Shown: positions 1 to 8,791 of the stretch, piece by piece
How positions within the stretch are numbered: position 1 is the first letter of the stretch
Layout of the letters: each line of letters opens with the position of its first letter
Assembly (NCBI RefSeq): GCF_003703395.1
Contig: NZ_RDQN01000005.1
Location: forward strand, 186,001 to 250,000
Source of the DNA: Pseudoxanthomonas spadix
GTDB lineage: Bacteria > Pseudomonadota > Gammaproteobacteria > Xanthomonadales > Xanthomonadaceae
Direction of reading: 5' to 3'
Length of the DNA: 64,000 nt
The notes under the pieces: model-generated
Databases searched by the model: none
Told to the model about the DNA's origin: nothing
The model's input: only the letters and a program-made list of their open reading frames with translations
Translations under genes and position numbers: made by a program

Positions 1-135
1 GAGTCCGAGGAGAAACGGGCCGCCGCGCTGCTGCTGCTGCGCCACTCCTTCAAGCTCGATACCAGGCCCTGGCGCGGGCCCGGTGGCGGCGTTCGGGAAA
101 GCGCGCAGTCCCGCCAGTGCGTGTCAGGATCGTGA
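1..135 (+). CDS. possible 3' end of a truncated upstream gene
   Basis: The first frame is open from the window edge to a TGA at 133-135 and gives 44 residues that begin ESEEKRAAALLLLRHSFKLD. The leucine-rich, charged start looks like a real protein tail, but the end is proline/glycine/arginine-rich and I do not recognise a family. The other two forward frames are also open here, so the assignment is weak. The stretch from 136 to 206 holds no gene. Confidence 0.25.
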   Translation, partial: ESEEKRAAALLLLRHSFKLDTRPWRGPGGGVRESAQSRQCVSGS

Positions 136-206
136 ATCCTGCAGCTTTCCCCCCCGCAACCGCGCGCTGATCCGTTGGTCAGTGCCCAGCCTGTCGGATA
201 TCGAAG

Positions 207-473
207 ATGACCCTTGAAGACAGCATCGGCTGGCTGGCGTCGGCCCTGCTGATTTGCACGTTGGCCCACCAGATTCATACCCAGCTCAAGGCGCCGAACG
301 CCAAGGCCGTCTCGCACTGGCTGTTCATCGGCCAATCCCTGTCCTCGGTGGGCTTCCTCGTCTACAGCGCGCTGCTCGGCAACTGGGTCTTCATCGTCAC
401 CAATGCGCTGATCCTGCTCACCGCCGTCATTGGCCAGATCGTGCTGGTTTTGCGCGAAAGGCGCGGTCGCTGA
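207..473 (+). CDS. SemiSWEET/PQ-loop family small membrane protein
   Basis: This 88-residue protein has three predicted membrane helices (about 6-24, 37-57 and 62-82) and a short basic tail, the size and topology of bacterial SemiSWEET sugar transporters, which work as dimers. Near the end of helix 1 the usual PQ is replaced by HQ (LAHQIHTQLK), followed by the AK..S loop and the VYSALLGNW and TNALILL segments that match SemiSWEET spacing. The substrate cannot be read from sequence. It stands alone, upstream of the pyruvate-kinase-like gene and on the same strand. The family call is by pattern similarity; a related PQ-loop protein is the alternative. Confidence 0.6.
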   Translation: MTLEDSIGWLASALLICTLAHQIHTQLKAPNAKAVSHWLFIGQSLSSVGFLVYSALLGNWVFIVTNALILLTAVIGQIVLVLRERRGR

Positions 474-595
474 TCTTGGGGGAAGCGGTCTGACACGCGG
501 GGCAGGGTTCGGTCTGAAGCGCCCTGGGTAACGAAACCACGACACGGCGACGTCACCGGACTGTGATACTCAGGTCAGCCTGTGTTGACCAGACC

Positions 596-2155
596 ATGCA
601 GACCCATGGCGCCATGACCCAGCCCGTCGAAACCCTCCGCCCCGCCGCCGAACTCCTCGCCGAGCTGCACCAGGTGCGCCACGCCGTCGCCGCCGAGGGA
701 CGCACGCTGTGGCAGCGCTGGGACATCGGCCACGGCCGGCGCAGGTTCCGGGTCAGCGCCTTGAACTTCGCCCAGTACCTGGCGCTGCGGCGACGCGACC
801 TGCGCGCCCTGCAGACCGACCTGATGCCCTACGGACTGTCCTCGCTGGGCCGCTCGGAAGGGCGGGTGCTGGCCAACCTCGACGCGGTGATCGGCGCCCT
901 GTCGGCCCTGGCCGGGGGCCCGCACAAGCATTACCCGAGGCCGCACGCCTTCTTCCGCGGCGAGCGCCTGCTGCGCGCCAACATGGAGGAACTGTTCGGC
1001 CCGGTGGCGCAAGGCACGCGGACGGCGCGGATCATGGTGACCCTGCCGACCGAAGCGGCCGACGATCCGGCCCTGCTGGCCACCCTGCTGCGCAACGGGA
1101 CCAACGTGGTGCGGATCAATTGCGCCCACGACGGGCCCTCGGTCTGGGCGGCGATGATCGCCAACCTGCGCGCGGCGGAAAAGGCCACCGGCTGCCGCGC
1201 CCGGATCCTGGCCGACCTGGGTGGTCCGAAGGTGCGCACCGGGCAGGTCCAGGGCGCCGGGCACCAGGGCCGGATCCATGAGGGCGATCAGATCCTGCTC
1301 ACCGCCGGCGGATTCGCCGATCCAACAGACCATCCCTGGCAGGCCGAATGCGAACCGGCCAGCATCGTCCAGCGCCTGGCCGTGGGCGATCCGGTGTTCA
1401 TCGACGACGGCAAGCTCGCCGCCCGGGTCGAGCGGTGCGCGCATGAAGGCGTCATCATCCAGGCCACCCACACAGGTCCCAAGGGCTTCAAGCTCAAACC
1501 GCAGAAGGGCCTGAATTTTCCCTCGACCGACCTGGGTCTGCTGGCGCTGACCGACCAGGATCACCGCAGCCTGGATTTCATCGCGCGCGAGGTCGACATG
1601 ATCGGCTATTCCTTCGTCCACAGCGCCGCCGACGTGCGCCTGCTGCAGCAGGAGCTGGCGGCGCGGCGGCCGCAGGACTGGCAGCGGATCGGCCTGATCG
1701 CCAAGATCGAGACCCAGCGGGCGGTCCACAACCTGCCCGAGATCATCGTCCAGGCCGCCTCCAACCAGCCCTTCGGGGTGATGATCGCGCGCGGCGACCT
1801 GGCGGTGGAAATCGGCTTCGAGCGCCTGGCCGAGATGCAGGAAGAACTGCTGTGGCTGTGCGAGGCCGCGCACGTGCCGGTGATCTGGGCGACCCAGGTG
1901 CTGGAAAGCCTGGTCAAGAAGGGCCTGCCGACCCGCGGCGACATGACCGACGCGGCGATGTCCGCCCGTGCCGAATGCGTGATGCTCAACAAGGGCCCCT
2001 ACGTCGCCGAGGCCGTGGCGGCCCTGGACCGCCTGCTCACGCGCATGGCCGAGAACCAGTCCAAGAAGACGCCCAAGCTGCGCGCGCTGCGCAGCTGGGA
2101 CACGTCGGTGGGCCCGGTGCCGGGCGCCGGCGATTCGGCAGGCGCGCACGCCTGA
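596..2155 (+). CDS. pyruvate-kinase-like protein with N-terminal helical extension, no C-terminal domain
   Basis: The catalytic barrel of pyruvate kinase is present after an N-terminal helical region of about 130 residues (PAAELLAELHQVRHAV through ALSALAGG). Visible motifs are NVVRINCAHD (for NVxRLNFSHG), LADLGGPKVRTG (for LDTKGPEIR), the lysine of AKIET, IARGDLAVEIG (for MARGDLGVE) and ATQVLESLVKKG. The usual GE(T/S)A after VML is changed to NKGPY. The protein ends soon after the barrel, so the allosteric C-terminal domain is missing. GTG 563, ATG 596 and ATG 614 are all possible starts and none has a clear Shine-Dalgarno; ATG 596 is a compromise. It may be a real pyruvate kinase, or a relative acting on another phospho-enol or keto acid. 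Confidence 0.75.
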   Translation: MQTHGAMTQPVETLRPAAELLAELHQVRHAVAAEGRTLWQRWDIGHGRRRFRVSALNFAQYLALRRRDLRALQTDLMPYGLSSLGRSEGRVLANLDAVIGALSALAGGPHKHYPRPHAFFRGERLLRANMEELFGPVAQGTRTARIMVTLPTEAADDPALLATLLRNGTNVVRINCAHDGPSVWAAMIANLRAAEKATGCRARILADLGGPKVRTGQVQGAGHQGRIHEGDQILLTAGGFADPTDHPWQAECEPASIVQRLAVGDPVFIDDGKLAARVERCAHEGVIIQATHTGPKGFKLKPQKGLNFPSTDLGLLALTDQDHRSLDFIAREVDMIGYSFVHSAADVRLLQQELAARRPQDWQRIGLIAKIETQRAVHNLPEIIVQAASNQPFGVMIARGDLAVEIGFERLAEMQEELLWLCEAAHVPVIWATQVLESLVKKGLPTRGDMTDAAMSARAECVMLNKGPYVAEAVAALDRLLTRMAENQSKKTPKLRALRSWDTSVGPVPGAGDSAGAHA

Positions 2156-2218
2156 CAGCGCACTGCCCCGGGCGCGGGCGCTCGCTCTGGATCGGTGTGG
2201 CCTTGCCCCCAAAACGGA

Positions 2219-2245
2219 ACCCGGGCCGCAGTGCGCGGCCCGGGT
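2219..2245 (-). terminator. perfect 11-bp GC hairpin between pyk-like and cysK genes
   Basis: ACCCGGGCCGC at 2219-2229 pairs perfectly with GCGGCCCGGGT at 2235-2245 around a 5-nt loop. Read leftward, the stem is followed by TCCGTTTTGGGG, so it best fits a terminator for the leftward cysG-cysK transcript. It could also stop the rightward pyk-like transcript, although no T-run follows on that side. Confidence 0.5.
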
Positions 2246-2276
2246 GTGCTGGACGGCGGGCGTTGCAGCGCGCGCC

Positions 2277-2442
2277 TAGGAGGCTGTCGGGCTTTGGCGG
2301 TCGAGGCGAAAATTCGGCTGCGCGAGGACAGATTTTCGGCGATTCGCCGCCCCATAGTGGTTCTATGGGGCAAGAAGCGACGGAAAGATGGACCGCACAG
2401 CCGGATTTGCAGCCCGGCCGGCCAAAGTCCGACAGGCTCCTA
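2277..2442. repeat. 166-bp element with 22-bp imperfect terminal inverted repeats (MITE-like)
   Basis: The left end TAGGAGGCTGTCGGGCTTTG(GC) at 2277-2298 is repeated in inverse at 2421-2442 with two mismatches in 22 bases. The interior holds the hairpin CCCCATAG/CTATGGGG (2350-2370) and no gene. The structure resembles non-autonomous miniature repeats found between genes in this family of bacteria. The right tip contains the TAG stop of cysK (2440-2442 read leftward), so the element abuts the gene exactly. Copy number cannot be judged from one window. Confidence 0.6.
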
Positions 2443-3399
2443 CGGCAGGCCGGCCAGCCAGTCGTCGTCGCTGCCTTCGTTGATGTCGGCAAACAGCGGG
2501 GTGGAGAAGTAGCGCTCGCCGGTGTCGGGCAGCATCGCCAGGATGACCGAGCCGGGCACGGCCTTTTCGGCCACGTCCAGGGCGGTGGCCACGGTGGCGC
2601 CGGCGGAGATGCCGACGAAGATGCCTTCCTCGGCGGCCAGCCTGCGCGAGGTCTCGATGGCGCGGGTGTCGTCGATGGTGAACAGCTCGTCGTAGACCTG
2701 GCGGTTCAAGACCTCCGGGATGAAATCCGGGGTCCAGCCCTGGATCTTGTGCGGCTTCCACTCATCGCCCTTGAGCAGCGCCGCGCCCGCCGGCTCGGTG
2801 GCGATGATCCTGGTTTCCGGGCGCGCCACTTTCAGCACCTCGCCCACACCGGTCAGAGTGCCGCCGGTGCCCCAGCCGGTGACGAAGAAATCCAGCCGCT
2901 TGCCGGCGAAGTCGCGCAGGATCTCCGGTGCGGTGGTGTTGCGGTGATAGGCCGGGTTGGCCGGGTTGCCGAACTGGTTGGCCAGGAACCAGCCATGCTG
3001 CTCGGCCAGTTCCCTGGCCTTGCGCACCATCCCGCTGCCGCGCTCGGCGGCCGGGGTCAGGATCACCTTGGCGCCATAGGCGCGCATCAGCTTGCGGCGT
3101 TCGATGGAGAAGGTTTCCACCATGGTCGCCACGAACCTGTAGCCGCGCGCGGCGCAGACCATCGCCAGCGCCACGCCGGTGTTGCCCGAGGTCGCTTCGA
3201 CCACGGTGTCGCCGGGCTTGAGCAGCCCGCGCGCCTCGGCATCCAGGATGATGGCCAGCGCCAGGCGGTCCTTGACCGAGCCGCCGGGATTGAACGACTC
3301 GACCTTGGCATACACGGTGGTGTGCGCAGGGGCGATGCGGTTGAGCCTGACCACCGGGGTGTGGCCGATGGTGTCCAGGATGTTGTCGTAGATAGCCAT
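2440..3399 (-). CDS. cysK: cysteine synthase A (O-acetylserine sulfhydrylase)
   Basis: This PLP enzyme converts O-acetylserine and sulfide to cysteine, the last step of the pathway encoded around it. The 319 residues have the family length. Visible motifs are the PLP-lysine segment ESFNPGGSVKDRLAL (about 40-55), the substrate loop TSGNTGVALAMV, the phosphate-binding GTGGTLTGVG, and SAGATVATAL near the end. ATG 3399 is preceded by GGAG at good spacing; a longer frame upstream has no start signal. It lies 31 bp downstream of cysG on the same strand, giving a cysG-cysK operon. Its stop codon lies inside the tip of the repeat at 2277-2442. Confidence 0.95.
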   Translation of the reverse strand: MAIYDNILDTIGHTPVVRLNRIAPAHTTVYAKVESFNPGGSVKDRLALAIILDAEARGLLKPGDTVVEATSGNTGVALAMVCAARGYRFVATMVETFSIERRKLMRAYGAKVILTPAAERGSGMVRKARELAEQHGWFLANQFGNPANPAYHRNTTAPEILRDFAGKRLDFFVTGWGTGGTLTGVGEVLKVARPETRIIATEPAGAALLKGDEWKPHKIQGWTPDFIPEVLNRQVYDELFTIDDTRAIETSRRLAAEEGIFVGISAGATVATALDVAEKAVPGSVILAMLPDTGERYFSTPLFADINEGSDDDWLAGLP

Positions 3400-3430
3400 G
3401 CGAACAAGGTCTCCGTTGCGAAGCGTTGGA

Positions 3431-4882
3431 TCAGGCGGCGCGCGACAGGTTAGGCGCGGTGACGTTGGATGGGCGTGTGGGTGCGGCCAGCGGTGCGGCG
3501 CCATACCAGTGCAGCGCATGGGCCAGCGCGGCCACTTCGCCCACGATCAGCAGGGCCGGCGAGCGCACTTCAAAGCAATGCGCGGTTTCGGCCAGGTCGG
3601 CCAGGGTGCCGGTGATGACGCGCTGCTCGCGTCGGGCGCCGTTTTCCACCAGCGCGAAGGGCGTGTGCGCGGCGCGGCCGTGGGCGATGAGCTGGTCGCG
3701 GAAGGTTTCCAGCGAGGCCACGCCCATGTACACGGCCAGGGTCTGGCGCTCCTGGGCCAGGGCCTGCCAGTCCAGGGTGTCCATCGAGTCCTTGCAGTGC
3801 GCGGTGACCAGGCGCAGGCCCTGCGCATGGTCGCGGTGGGTGAGCGGAATGCCCGAGTAGGCCGCGCACGCCAGCGCCGCGGTGATGCCGGGCACGACCT
3901 CGAAGGCGATGCCGTGGGCCTTGAGCATTTCCAGCTCCTCGCCGCCACGGCCAAATACGAACGGGTCGCCGCCCTTGAGCCGCACCACCCGCTTGCCGGC
4001 GCGGGCGTGTTCGAGCATCAGCGCGTGGATGTCCTGCTGGCGGGTGCTGTGGCCCTGGGCGGACTTGCCGACCTCGATGCGGGTGGCGTCGCGGCGGGCC
4101 ATCGCCAGCACCTCGGCGCTGACCAGACGGTCGTGCAGGATCACGTCGGCCTGGTTCATCGCCCGCAGCGCGTTGAGCGTGAGCAGGCCGGCATCGCCGG
4201 GACCTGCGCCGACCAGGGTGACGGTGCCGGCGGCCGCGGCCTGGGGGCCGAGCGAAAGCGCGCGCTGCAGTTCGGCTTCGGCAGCCTGGTCCTGGCGCTG
4301 GCGCAGCAGGCGCGGCACCGCCCCGGCCAGCAGCTGTTCGAAGAAGCGGCGGCGCTGGCCCATCTCGGGGAACCGCGCGCGGATGCGCGCGCGCTGGCGA
4401 CCGAGCAGGCCGACCAGCGCGCCCCAGGAATCGTCCAGCAGGGTTTCCAGCTGGCGCCGCAGGTGGCGCGCGACCATCGGCGCATGGCCGCCGCTGGAAA
4501 TGGCGATCTGCAGCTGGCCGCGTTCGACGATGGCCGGCACCTGGAAGCTGGACAGCGCGGCATCATCGACCACGTTGGCCAGCAGCCGGCGGCTGTCGGC
4601 CTCGGCGGCGACGGCGCGGTTGACTGCGTCATCGTCGGTGGCGGCAATCACCAGCCAGACCCCGTCCAGCCATTGCGGGACGAAAAATCCGGCATCCCAG
4701 CTGATCCGGCCTTCGTCAGCCCACCGGGCCAGGCGCGCGCTCAGCGCCGGCGCGCCCACGCGCGGCAGGGCGCCGGCATGCAGCAGGGCCTCGACCTTGC
4801 GTTCGGCCACCGCGCCGCCGCCGACCACGCGCACGGCACGGCCACGCAGGTCGGCGAACAAGGGGAACAGGGCAGCGCTCAC
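3431..4882 (-). CDS. cysG: siroheme synthase (multifunctional CysG)
   Basis: CysG makes siroheme, the cofactor of sulfite reductase, from uroporphyrinogen III. The 483 residues carry the N-terminal dehydrogenase/ferrochelatase module with the NAD-binding [16 protein letters not shown] (about 18-34) and [12 protein letters not shown]. The C-terminal SAM-dependent uroporphyrinogen methyltransferase shows [18 protein letters not shown] (about 222-240), [17 protein letters not shown] and [22 protein letters not shown]. It is transcribed divergently from cysB and followed by cysK, so it is probably under CysB control with the rest of the regulon. Nothing in it looks degraded. Confidence 0.95.
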   Translation of the reverse strand: MSAALFPLFADLRGRAVRVVGGGAVAERKVEALLHAGALPRVGAPALSARLARWADEGRISWDAGFFVPQWLDGVWLVIAATDDDAVNRAVAAEADSRRLLANVVDDAALSSFQVPAIVERGQLQIAISSGGHAPMVARHLRRQLETLLDDSWGALVGLLGRQRARIRARFPEMGQRRRFFEQLLAGAVPRLLRQRQDQAAEAELQRALSLGPQAAAAGTVTLVGAGPGDAGLLTLNALRAMNQADVILHDRLVSAEVLAMARRDATRIEVGKSAQGHSTRQQDIHALMLEHARAGKRVVRLKGGDPFVFGRGGEELEMLKAHGIAFEVVPGITAALACAAYSGIPLTHRDHAQGLRLVTAHCKDSMDTLDWQALAQERQTLAVYMGVASLETFRDQLIAHGRAAHTPFALVENGARREQRVITGTLADLAETAHCFEVRSPALLIVGEVAALAHALHWYGAAPLAAPTRPSNVTAPNLSRAA

Positions 4883-4920
4883 GGGGCGGTCCGGCAGGAG
4901 AGGGTCACGACCCTACGCGC

Positions 4921-4979
4921 CGCTTATGACCATCGGAAATGACTTGCCGCTGCGTTCAAATAACCCTAAGTTATAAGCG
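4921..4979. promoter_or_regulatory. cysG/cysB divergent control region with candidate CysB site
   Basis: The 165-bp gap between divergent cysG and cysB contains the inverted repeat ATAAC-N5-GTTAT (ATAACCCTAAGTTAT, 4960-4974), the size of a LysR-type box. CGCTTAT (4921-4927) and ATAAGCG (4973-4979) form a second, widely spaced inverted pair. The same GCTTAT/ATAAGC words recur in the cysJ/cysD divergent promoter at 16165-16200. This points to a common regulator, most simply CysB encoded next door. CysB binding is inferred from position and shared words, not from a known matrix. Confidence 0.55.
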
Positions 4980-5047
4980 CGGGGTGCGGGAGGACGTACA
5001 TTCCTTTTCTCCATAAGTCTGCCCCGGGCCTGCCAGCGACTCTGCCA

Positions 5048-6031
5048 ATGACCCTGACCCAGCTGCGCTATCTGGTCGCCATCGCCGATGCCGACTTCAA
5101 CATCACCCTGGCCGCCGGGCGCGTGCACGCCACCCAGCCGGGGCTGTCCAAGCAGCTCAAGCAGCTGGAGGACGAGCTGGGCTTCCTGCTGTTCGTGCGC
5201 AAGGGCCGCAGCCTGGATGCGGTGACCCCGGCCGGCGTGGAAGTCATCAAACGTGCCCGCGCGTTGCTGGCCGAGGCCAACAACATCCGCACCTACGCCG
5301 CCAACCAGCGCCGCGAAAGCCAGGGCCAGCTGGTGCTGGCCACCACCCACACCCAGGCGCGCTTCGTGCTGCCGCACGCGGTGGCGCAGATCAAGCGCGC
5401 CTATCCGGCGGTCAGCGTGCACCTGCAGCAGGCCGCCGAGAGCGACGCGCTGGACCTGTTGGGCCAGGGTGAGGCCGACATGGCCGTGATCAGCACCTCC
5501 GGCGACACCCCCGCCGCCGGCCTGGCGGTGCCGCTGTACCGCTGGCGGCGGATGGTGGTGGTGCCGCGCGGCCACGCCCTGGACCGCAAGGGCGCAGCGC
5601 CCGCTCTGGCGGCCCTGGCCGGCGCGCCGCTGATCAGCTATGAATCCTCCACCCGCCCGGGGTCATCGCTGCAGCGCGCCTTCAGTCAGGCCGGGCTGGA
5701 GCTCAACATCGCCCTGACCGCGCTGGACGCGGACCTGATCAAGACTTACGTGCGCACCGGCATGGGCGTGGGCCTGCTGGCCGAAATGGCGCTCGGCGCC
5801 GGCGACGAGGACCTGCGCGCCTGGCCGGCGCCGAAGGAGATCTCCGAGTGCATCGCCTGGGCGGTGCTGCCGCGCGAGCGGGTGCTGCGCGACTATGCGC
5901 TGGACCTGGTCAACGTGCTGGCCCCGCAGATCGACAAGCGCGATCTGCGCCAGGTGATGGATGGCAACCGCGAGCCGGACTGGCCGCCGCCGCCGACCTG
6001 GGAAGCGCTGACCCAGACCATCACCAACTGA
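5048..6031 (+). CDS. cysB: LysR-type regulator CysB
   Basis: A 327-residue LysR-type regulator with an N-terminal winged helix-turn-helix (MTLTQLRYLVAIAD, then HATQPGLSKQLKQLEDELGFLLF, residues 1-60) and a periplasmic-binding-fold effector domain. The VHATQPGLSKQ recognition helix, YAANQRRESQGQLVLATTHTQARF and YESSTRPGSSLQRAF are the CysB/Cbl pattern rather than that of other LysR proteins. In this family N-acetylserine or O-acetylserine activates and sulfide antagonises. It is divergent from cysG-cysK across a shared control region and probably regulates that operon and cysJIH/cysDN. Confidence 0.92.
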   Translation: MTLTQLRYLVAIADADFNITLAAGRVHATQPGLSKQLKQLEDELGFLLFVRKGRSLDAVTPAGVEVIKRARALLAEANNIRTYAANQRRESQGQLVLATTHTQARFVLPHAVAQIKRAYPAVSVHLQQAAESDALDLLGQGEADMAVISTSGDTPAAGLAVPLYRWRRMVVVPRGHALDRKGAAPALAALAGAPLISYESSTRPGSSLQRAFSQAGLELNIALTALDADLIKTYVRTGMGVGLLAEMALGAGDEDLRAWPAPKEISECIAWAVLPRERVLRDYALDLVNVLAPQIDKRDLRQVMDGNREPDWPPPPTWEALTQTITN

Positions 6032-6082
6032 CATCGCGCGCTGCGGATGCGGCAGGTTGGACCATGCTCTAGACTGCGCGCC

Positions 6083-6556
6083 GTGCTGCGCCACCATCGC
6101 TTCCTGCAGACCATGCACCGGCTCGCCCTGATGGGTGCGCTGCTGATGGCCGTGGCGCCGGTGCTGAGCCGCTGGGTGCAGTCGCACCAGGATGCCGGCC
6201 CGCTGCACCAGGTGGCCGCGCTGTGCACCAGCGGCGGCATGCAGCTGGTCGAGCTGGGTCCGGCCGGACCTACGATGTCGCACGCCGGCCACGCCACGGA
6301 CATGGTGGTGGGCATGGCGATGGGCATGGCCGGCATGGAACACGGCGATGCCGGTGGCATGCCCGCCGATCACCACGACGGCATGGCCTGCGATTACTGC
6401 CTGCTGGCCGCGCGGTTGCTGCCGTTGGGGCTGGCACTGCTGTTGCTGCCGCTGTTGCAGGCCGCGCCTGCATTGCGGCCCGTCCATCGCGCCCTGCCGC
6501 GCCTGGCGATCGCCTGGCCGGCCCACGCTGCCCGCGGCCCGCCGCTTCGCGCCTGA
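6083..6556 (+). CDS. DUF2946 family membrane-associated protein, copper context
   Basis: A small protein with an N-terminal hydrophobic segment (MGALLMAVAPVLSRW), a Met/His/Gly-rich middle (DMVVGMAMGMAGMEHGDAGGM, then HHDGMACDYC) and a second membrane helix (LLPLGLALLLLPLLQAAPAL). HxGMACDYCLLAARLLP is the signature segment of DUF2946, a family that commonly sits next to copper receptors; the Met/His/Cys richness suits a metal ligand role. GTG 6083 begins the usual VLRHHRF start; ATG 6047 and ATG 6113 are alternatives. It probably heads a copper-uptake set with the receptor and PCu(A)C chaperone downstream. Confidence 0.7.
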   Translation: MLRHHRFLQTMHRLALMGALLMAVAPVLSRWVQSHQDAGPLHQVAALCTSGGMQLVELGPAGPTMSHAGHATDMVVGMAMGMAGMEHGDAGGMPADHHDGMACDYCLLAARLLPLGLALLLLPLLQAAPALRPVHRALPRLAIAWPAHAARGPPLRA

Positions 6557-6634
6557 CGACACCACCGACCTGATCCGCCCGGCGCGCGCCTGACGCCTGC
6601 CGGTGCGCCCTGCGTGTTTGCCGGAGCGTTCTCC

Positions 6635-8692
6635 ATGAAATCCCCTTGCTGGCCGTCCATTCGGGCGGTGCTGTGCTGTTGTGTGTTCGTCATTTCCATC
6701 CAGGCGTGGGCCGAGGTCGTTGCTGACGACCAGGCCAAGACCCTGGACACGCTGGTGGTCACCGCCACCGCGCCGTCCACGCCGCTGACCTGGGTCACCG
6801 ATCCGCGCCTGCCCCGCCAGCCGGTGCCGGCCAGCGATGGCGCCGACTACCTGAAGACCGTGCCGGGGTTCGCGGCCATCCGCAATGGCGGCAGCAACGG
6901 CGATCCGGTGCTGCGCGGCATGTTCGGCTCGCGCCTGAACGTGCTCAGCAACGAGGGCACACTGATCGGCGCGTGCCCGGCGCGGATGGACAACCCGCTG
7001 TCCTACATCGCGCCGGAGACCTTCGACCGGTTGACCATCATCAAGGGCCCGCAATCGGTGCAGTGGGGGCCGGGCGCCTCGGCCGGCACGGTGCGCTTCG
7101 AGCGTGACACCCCGCACTTCGACGTGCCGACCCTGGAGGGCCATGCCAGCGCGTTGGCCGGTTCGAACGATCGCAATGACCAGACCATCGAAGCCACCGC
7201 CGGCAAGCGCATCGGCTACCTGCGCGCCACCGGCAACCGCTCCGAGTCGGACGACTACACCGATGGCAACGGCATGGTGGTGCCCTCGCGCTGGCGCAAG
7301 TGGAACGGCGATGCCGCGCTGGGCTGGACGCCCGATGCCGACACCGTGCTGGAAGTCTCGGCCGGCACCGGCGATGCGCTGGCGCGTTACGCCGGGCGCA
7401 GCATGGATGGGGCGCAGTTCCGCCGCACCAGCTTCGGCGCGCGCCTGGAGAAAAACAACCTGCCAGGGGCATGGGACTCGATCAGCGCCAGTGCCTACGA
7501 CAACGATGCCGACCACGTGATGGACAACTACTCGCTGCGCACGCCAAATCCCGGTTCGTCCATGCCGATGGCGATGGCGTCCAATGTCGACCGGCACACC
7601 ACCGGCGGCCGGGTCGCGGCGCAGTGGCGCTGGGCCGACATCGCCATTGTCGCCGGCCTGGACGCGCAGCACAGCCGCCACCGCGAGCGCAACGCCGCCG
7701 GCCGCGGGACGTACGCGACCCTGCCATGGAGGGTCGATGCGCGCACGCGCAACCTGGGCGCCTTCACCGAGCTCACCCTGGGCGCGCAGACGGCCAGTCG
7801 CTGGATCGGCGGGCTGCGCATCGACCGTGCGCAGGCCAAGGACGAACGCGCCAGCGCCGGCATGATCGCCAGACCCAATCCGACCGCCTTCCGCACGCGC
7901 CGCCAGGACCTGGGCAGCGGTTTTCTGCGCCACGAGCGCACGCTGGCCGGCGGCCTGACCTGGTATGCAGGGCTCGGCCATGCCAGCCGCATGCCGGACT
8001 ACTGGGAGCTGCTCTCCGCCGACAAAGGCCCGCGCGGAGCGGTCAACGCCTTCGAAGGCGTGCGTCCGGAGCGGACCACGCAGCTGGACCTGGGCCTGCA
8101 GCATCACGGCGACCGCCTCGATGCGTGGCTGTCGGCCTACGCCGGCCATGTCGCCGATTACATCCTGTTCGACTACCACGCCGGCGGGATGGTGGGCACG
8201 ACCACCACCGTGCGCAATGTCGATGCCCGCATCGCCGGGGGCGAAGCCGGCCTGGACTGGCGGCCCGCCGACGGCTGGAAGCTCGGCGGCACCCTGGCCC
8301 ATGCCTGGGGTCAGAACCGCACCGACCGCACCGCGCTGGCGCAGATGCCGCCGCTGGACGCGCGCCTGACGGCCAGCTGGCAGGGACAGCGCTGGTCGGC
8401 CGGCCTGCTGCTGCGCGCGGTCGCAGGCCAGGGCCGGGTGGCGATCGACCAGGGCAACGTGGTCGGCCGCGACCTGGGACCCAGCGCGGGTTTTGCCACG
8501 CTGGCGCTCAATGCCGGCTATCGCGCCAGCGATGCGCTGCAGGTCACCGCGGGCGTGGACAACCTGTTCGATCGTGCCTACAGCGAACATCTCAACCTGG
8601 CCGGCAGCGCCGACTTCGGCTTCCCGGCCGATCCGGTGCGGATCAACGAACCCGGCCGCACGCTCTGGCTCAAGGCCGATGTGCATTTTTGA
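6635..8692 (+). CDS. TonB-dependent copper receptor (OprC family)
   Basis: Outer-membrane receptor of 685 residues with signal peptide (to about AWA, residue 25), a TonB-box-like TLDTLVVTAT, a plug domain and a beta barrel ending in the aromatic WLKADVHF. The plug segment GACPARMDNPLSYI matches the copper-site loop of OprC-type receptors (GCPNRMDPPTSYI), and IKGPQSVQWGPGASAGTVRFERD is typical of that subgroup. ATG 6635 has GGAG 9 nt upstream and precedes a good signal peptide; the GTG at 6614 is less likely. A DUF2946 gene lies upstream and a PCu(A)C chaperone downstream, which supports copper import or acquisition. Confidence 0.85.
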   Translation: MKSPCWPSIRAVLCCCVFVISIQAWAEVVADDQAKTLDTLVVTATAPSTPLTWVTDPRLPRQPVPASDGADYLKTVPGFAAIRNGGSNGDPVLRGMFGSRLNVLSNEGTLIGACPARMDNPLSYIAPETFDRLTIIKGPQSVQWGPGASAGTVRFERDTPHFDVPTLEGHASALAGSNDRNDQTIEATAGKRIGYLRATGNRSESDDYTDGNGMVVPSRWRKWNGDAALGWTPDADTVLEVSAGTGDALARYAGRSMDGAQFRRTSFGARLEKNNLPGAWDSISASAYDNDADHVMDNYSLRTPNPGSSMPMAMASNVDRHTTGGRVAAQWRWADIAIVAGLDAQHSRHRERNAAGRGTYATLPWRVDARTRNLGAFTELTLGAQTASRWIGGLRIDRAQAKDERASAGMIARPNPTAFRTRRQDLGSGFLRHERTLAGGLTWYAGLGHASRMPDYWELLSADKGPRGAVNAFEGVRPERTTQLDLGLQHHGDRLDAWLSAYAGHVADYILFDYHAGGMVGTTTTVRNVDARIAGGEAGLDWRPADGWKLGGTLAHAWGQNRTDRTALAQMPPLDARLTASWQGQRWSAGLLLRAVAGQGRVAIDQGNVVGRDLGPSAGFATLALNAGYRASDALQVTAGVDNLFDRAYSEHLNLAGSADFGFPADPVRINEPGRTLWLKADVHF

Positions 8693-8791
8693 GGCCGCGC
8701 GCCGCGAGCCCGCCACGGCCGCGGCGTGTGTACCGTGTCGCTGTACCCCCGGCGCCATCCGCTACTGCACGCTGAAAAAGAGGATCACGCC

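Noticed and set aside
5663-8758. Very long open frame (about 1000 codons) on the minus strand antisense to cysB and the copper receptor
   Set aside because: It is the codon-position shadow of high-GC genes on the other strand: low-complexity Arg/Gly/Ala/His-rich translation, no motifs, and it crosses several real genes.
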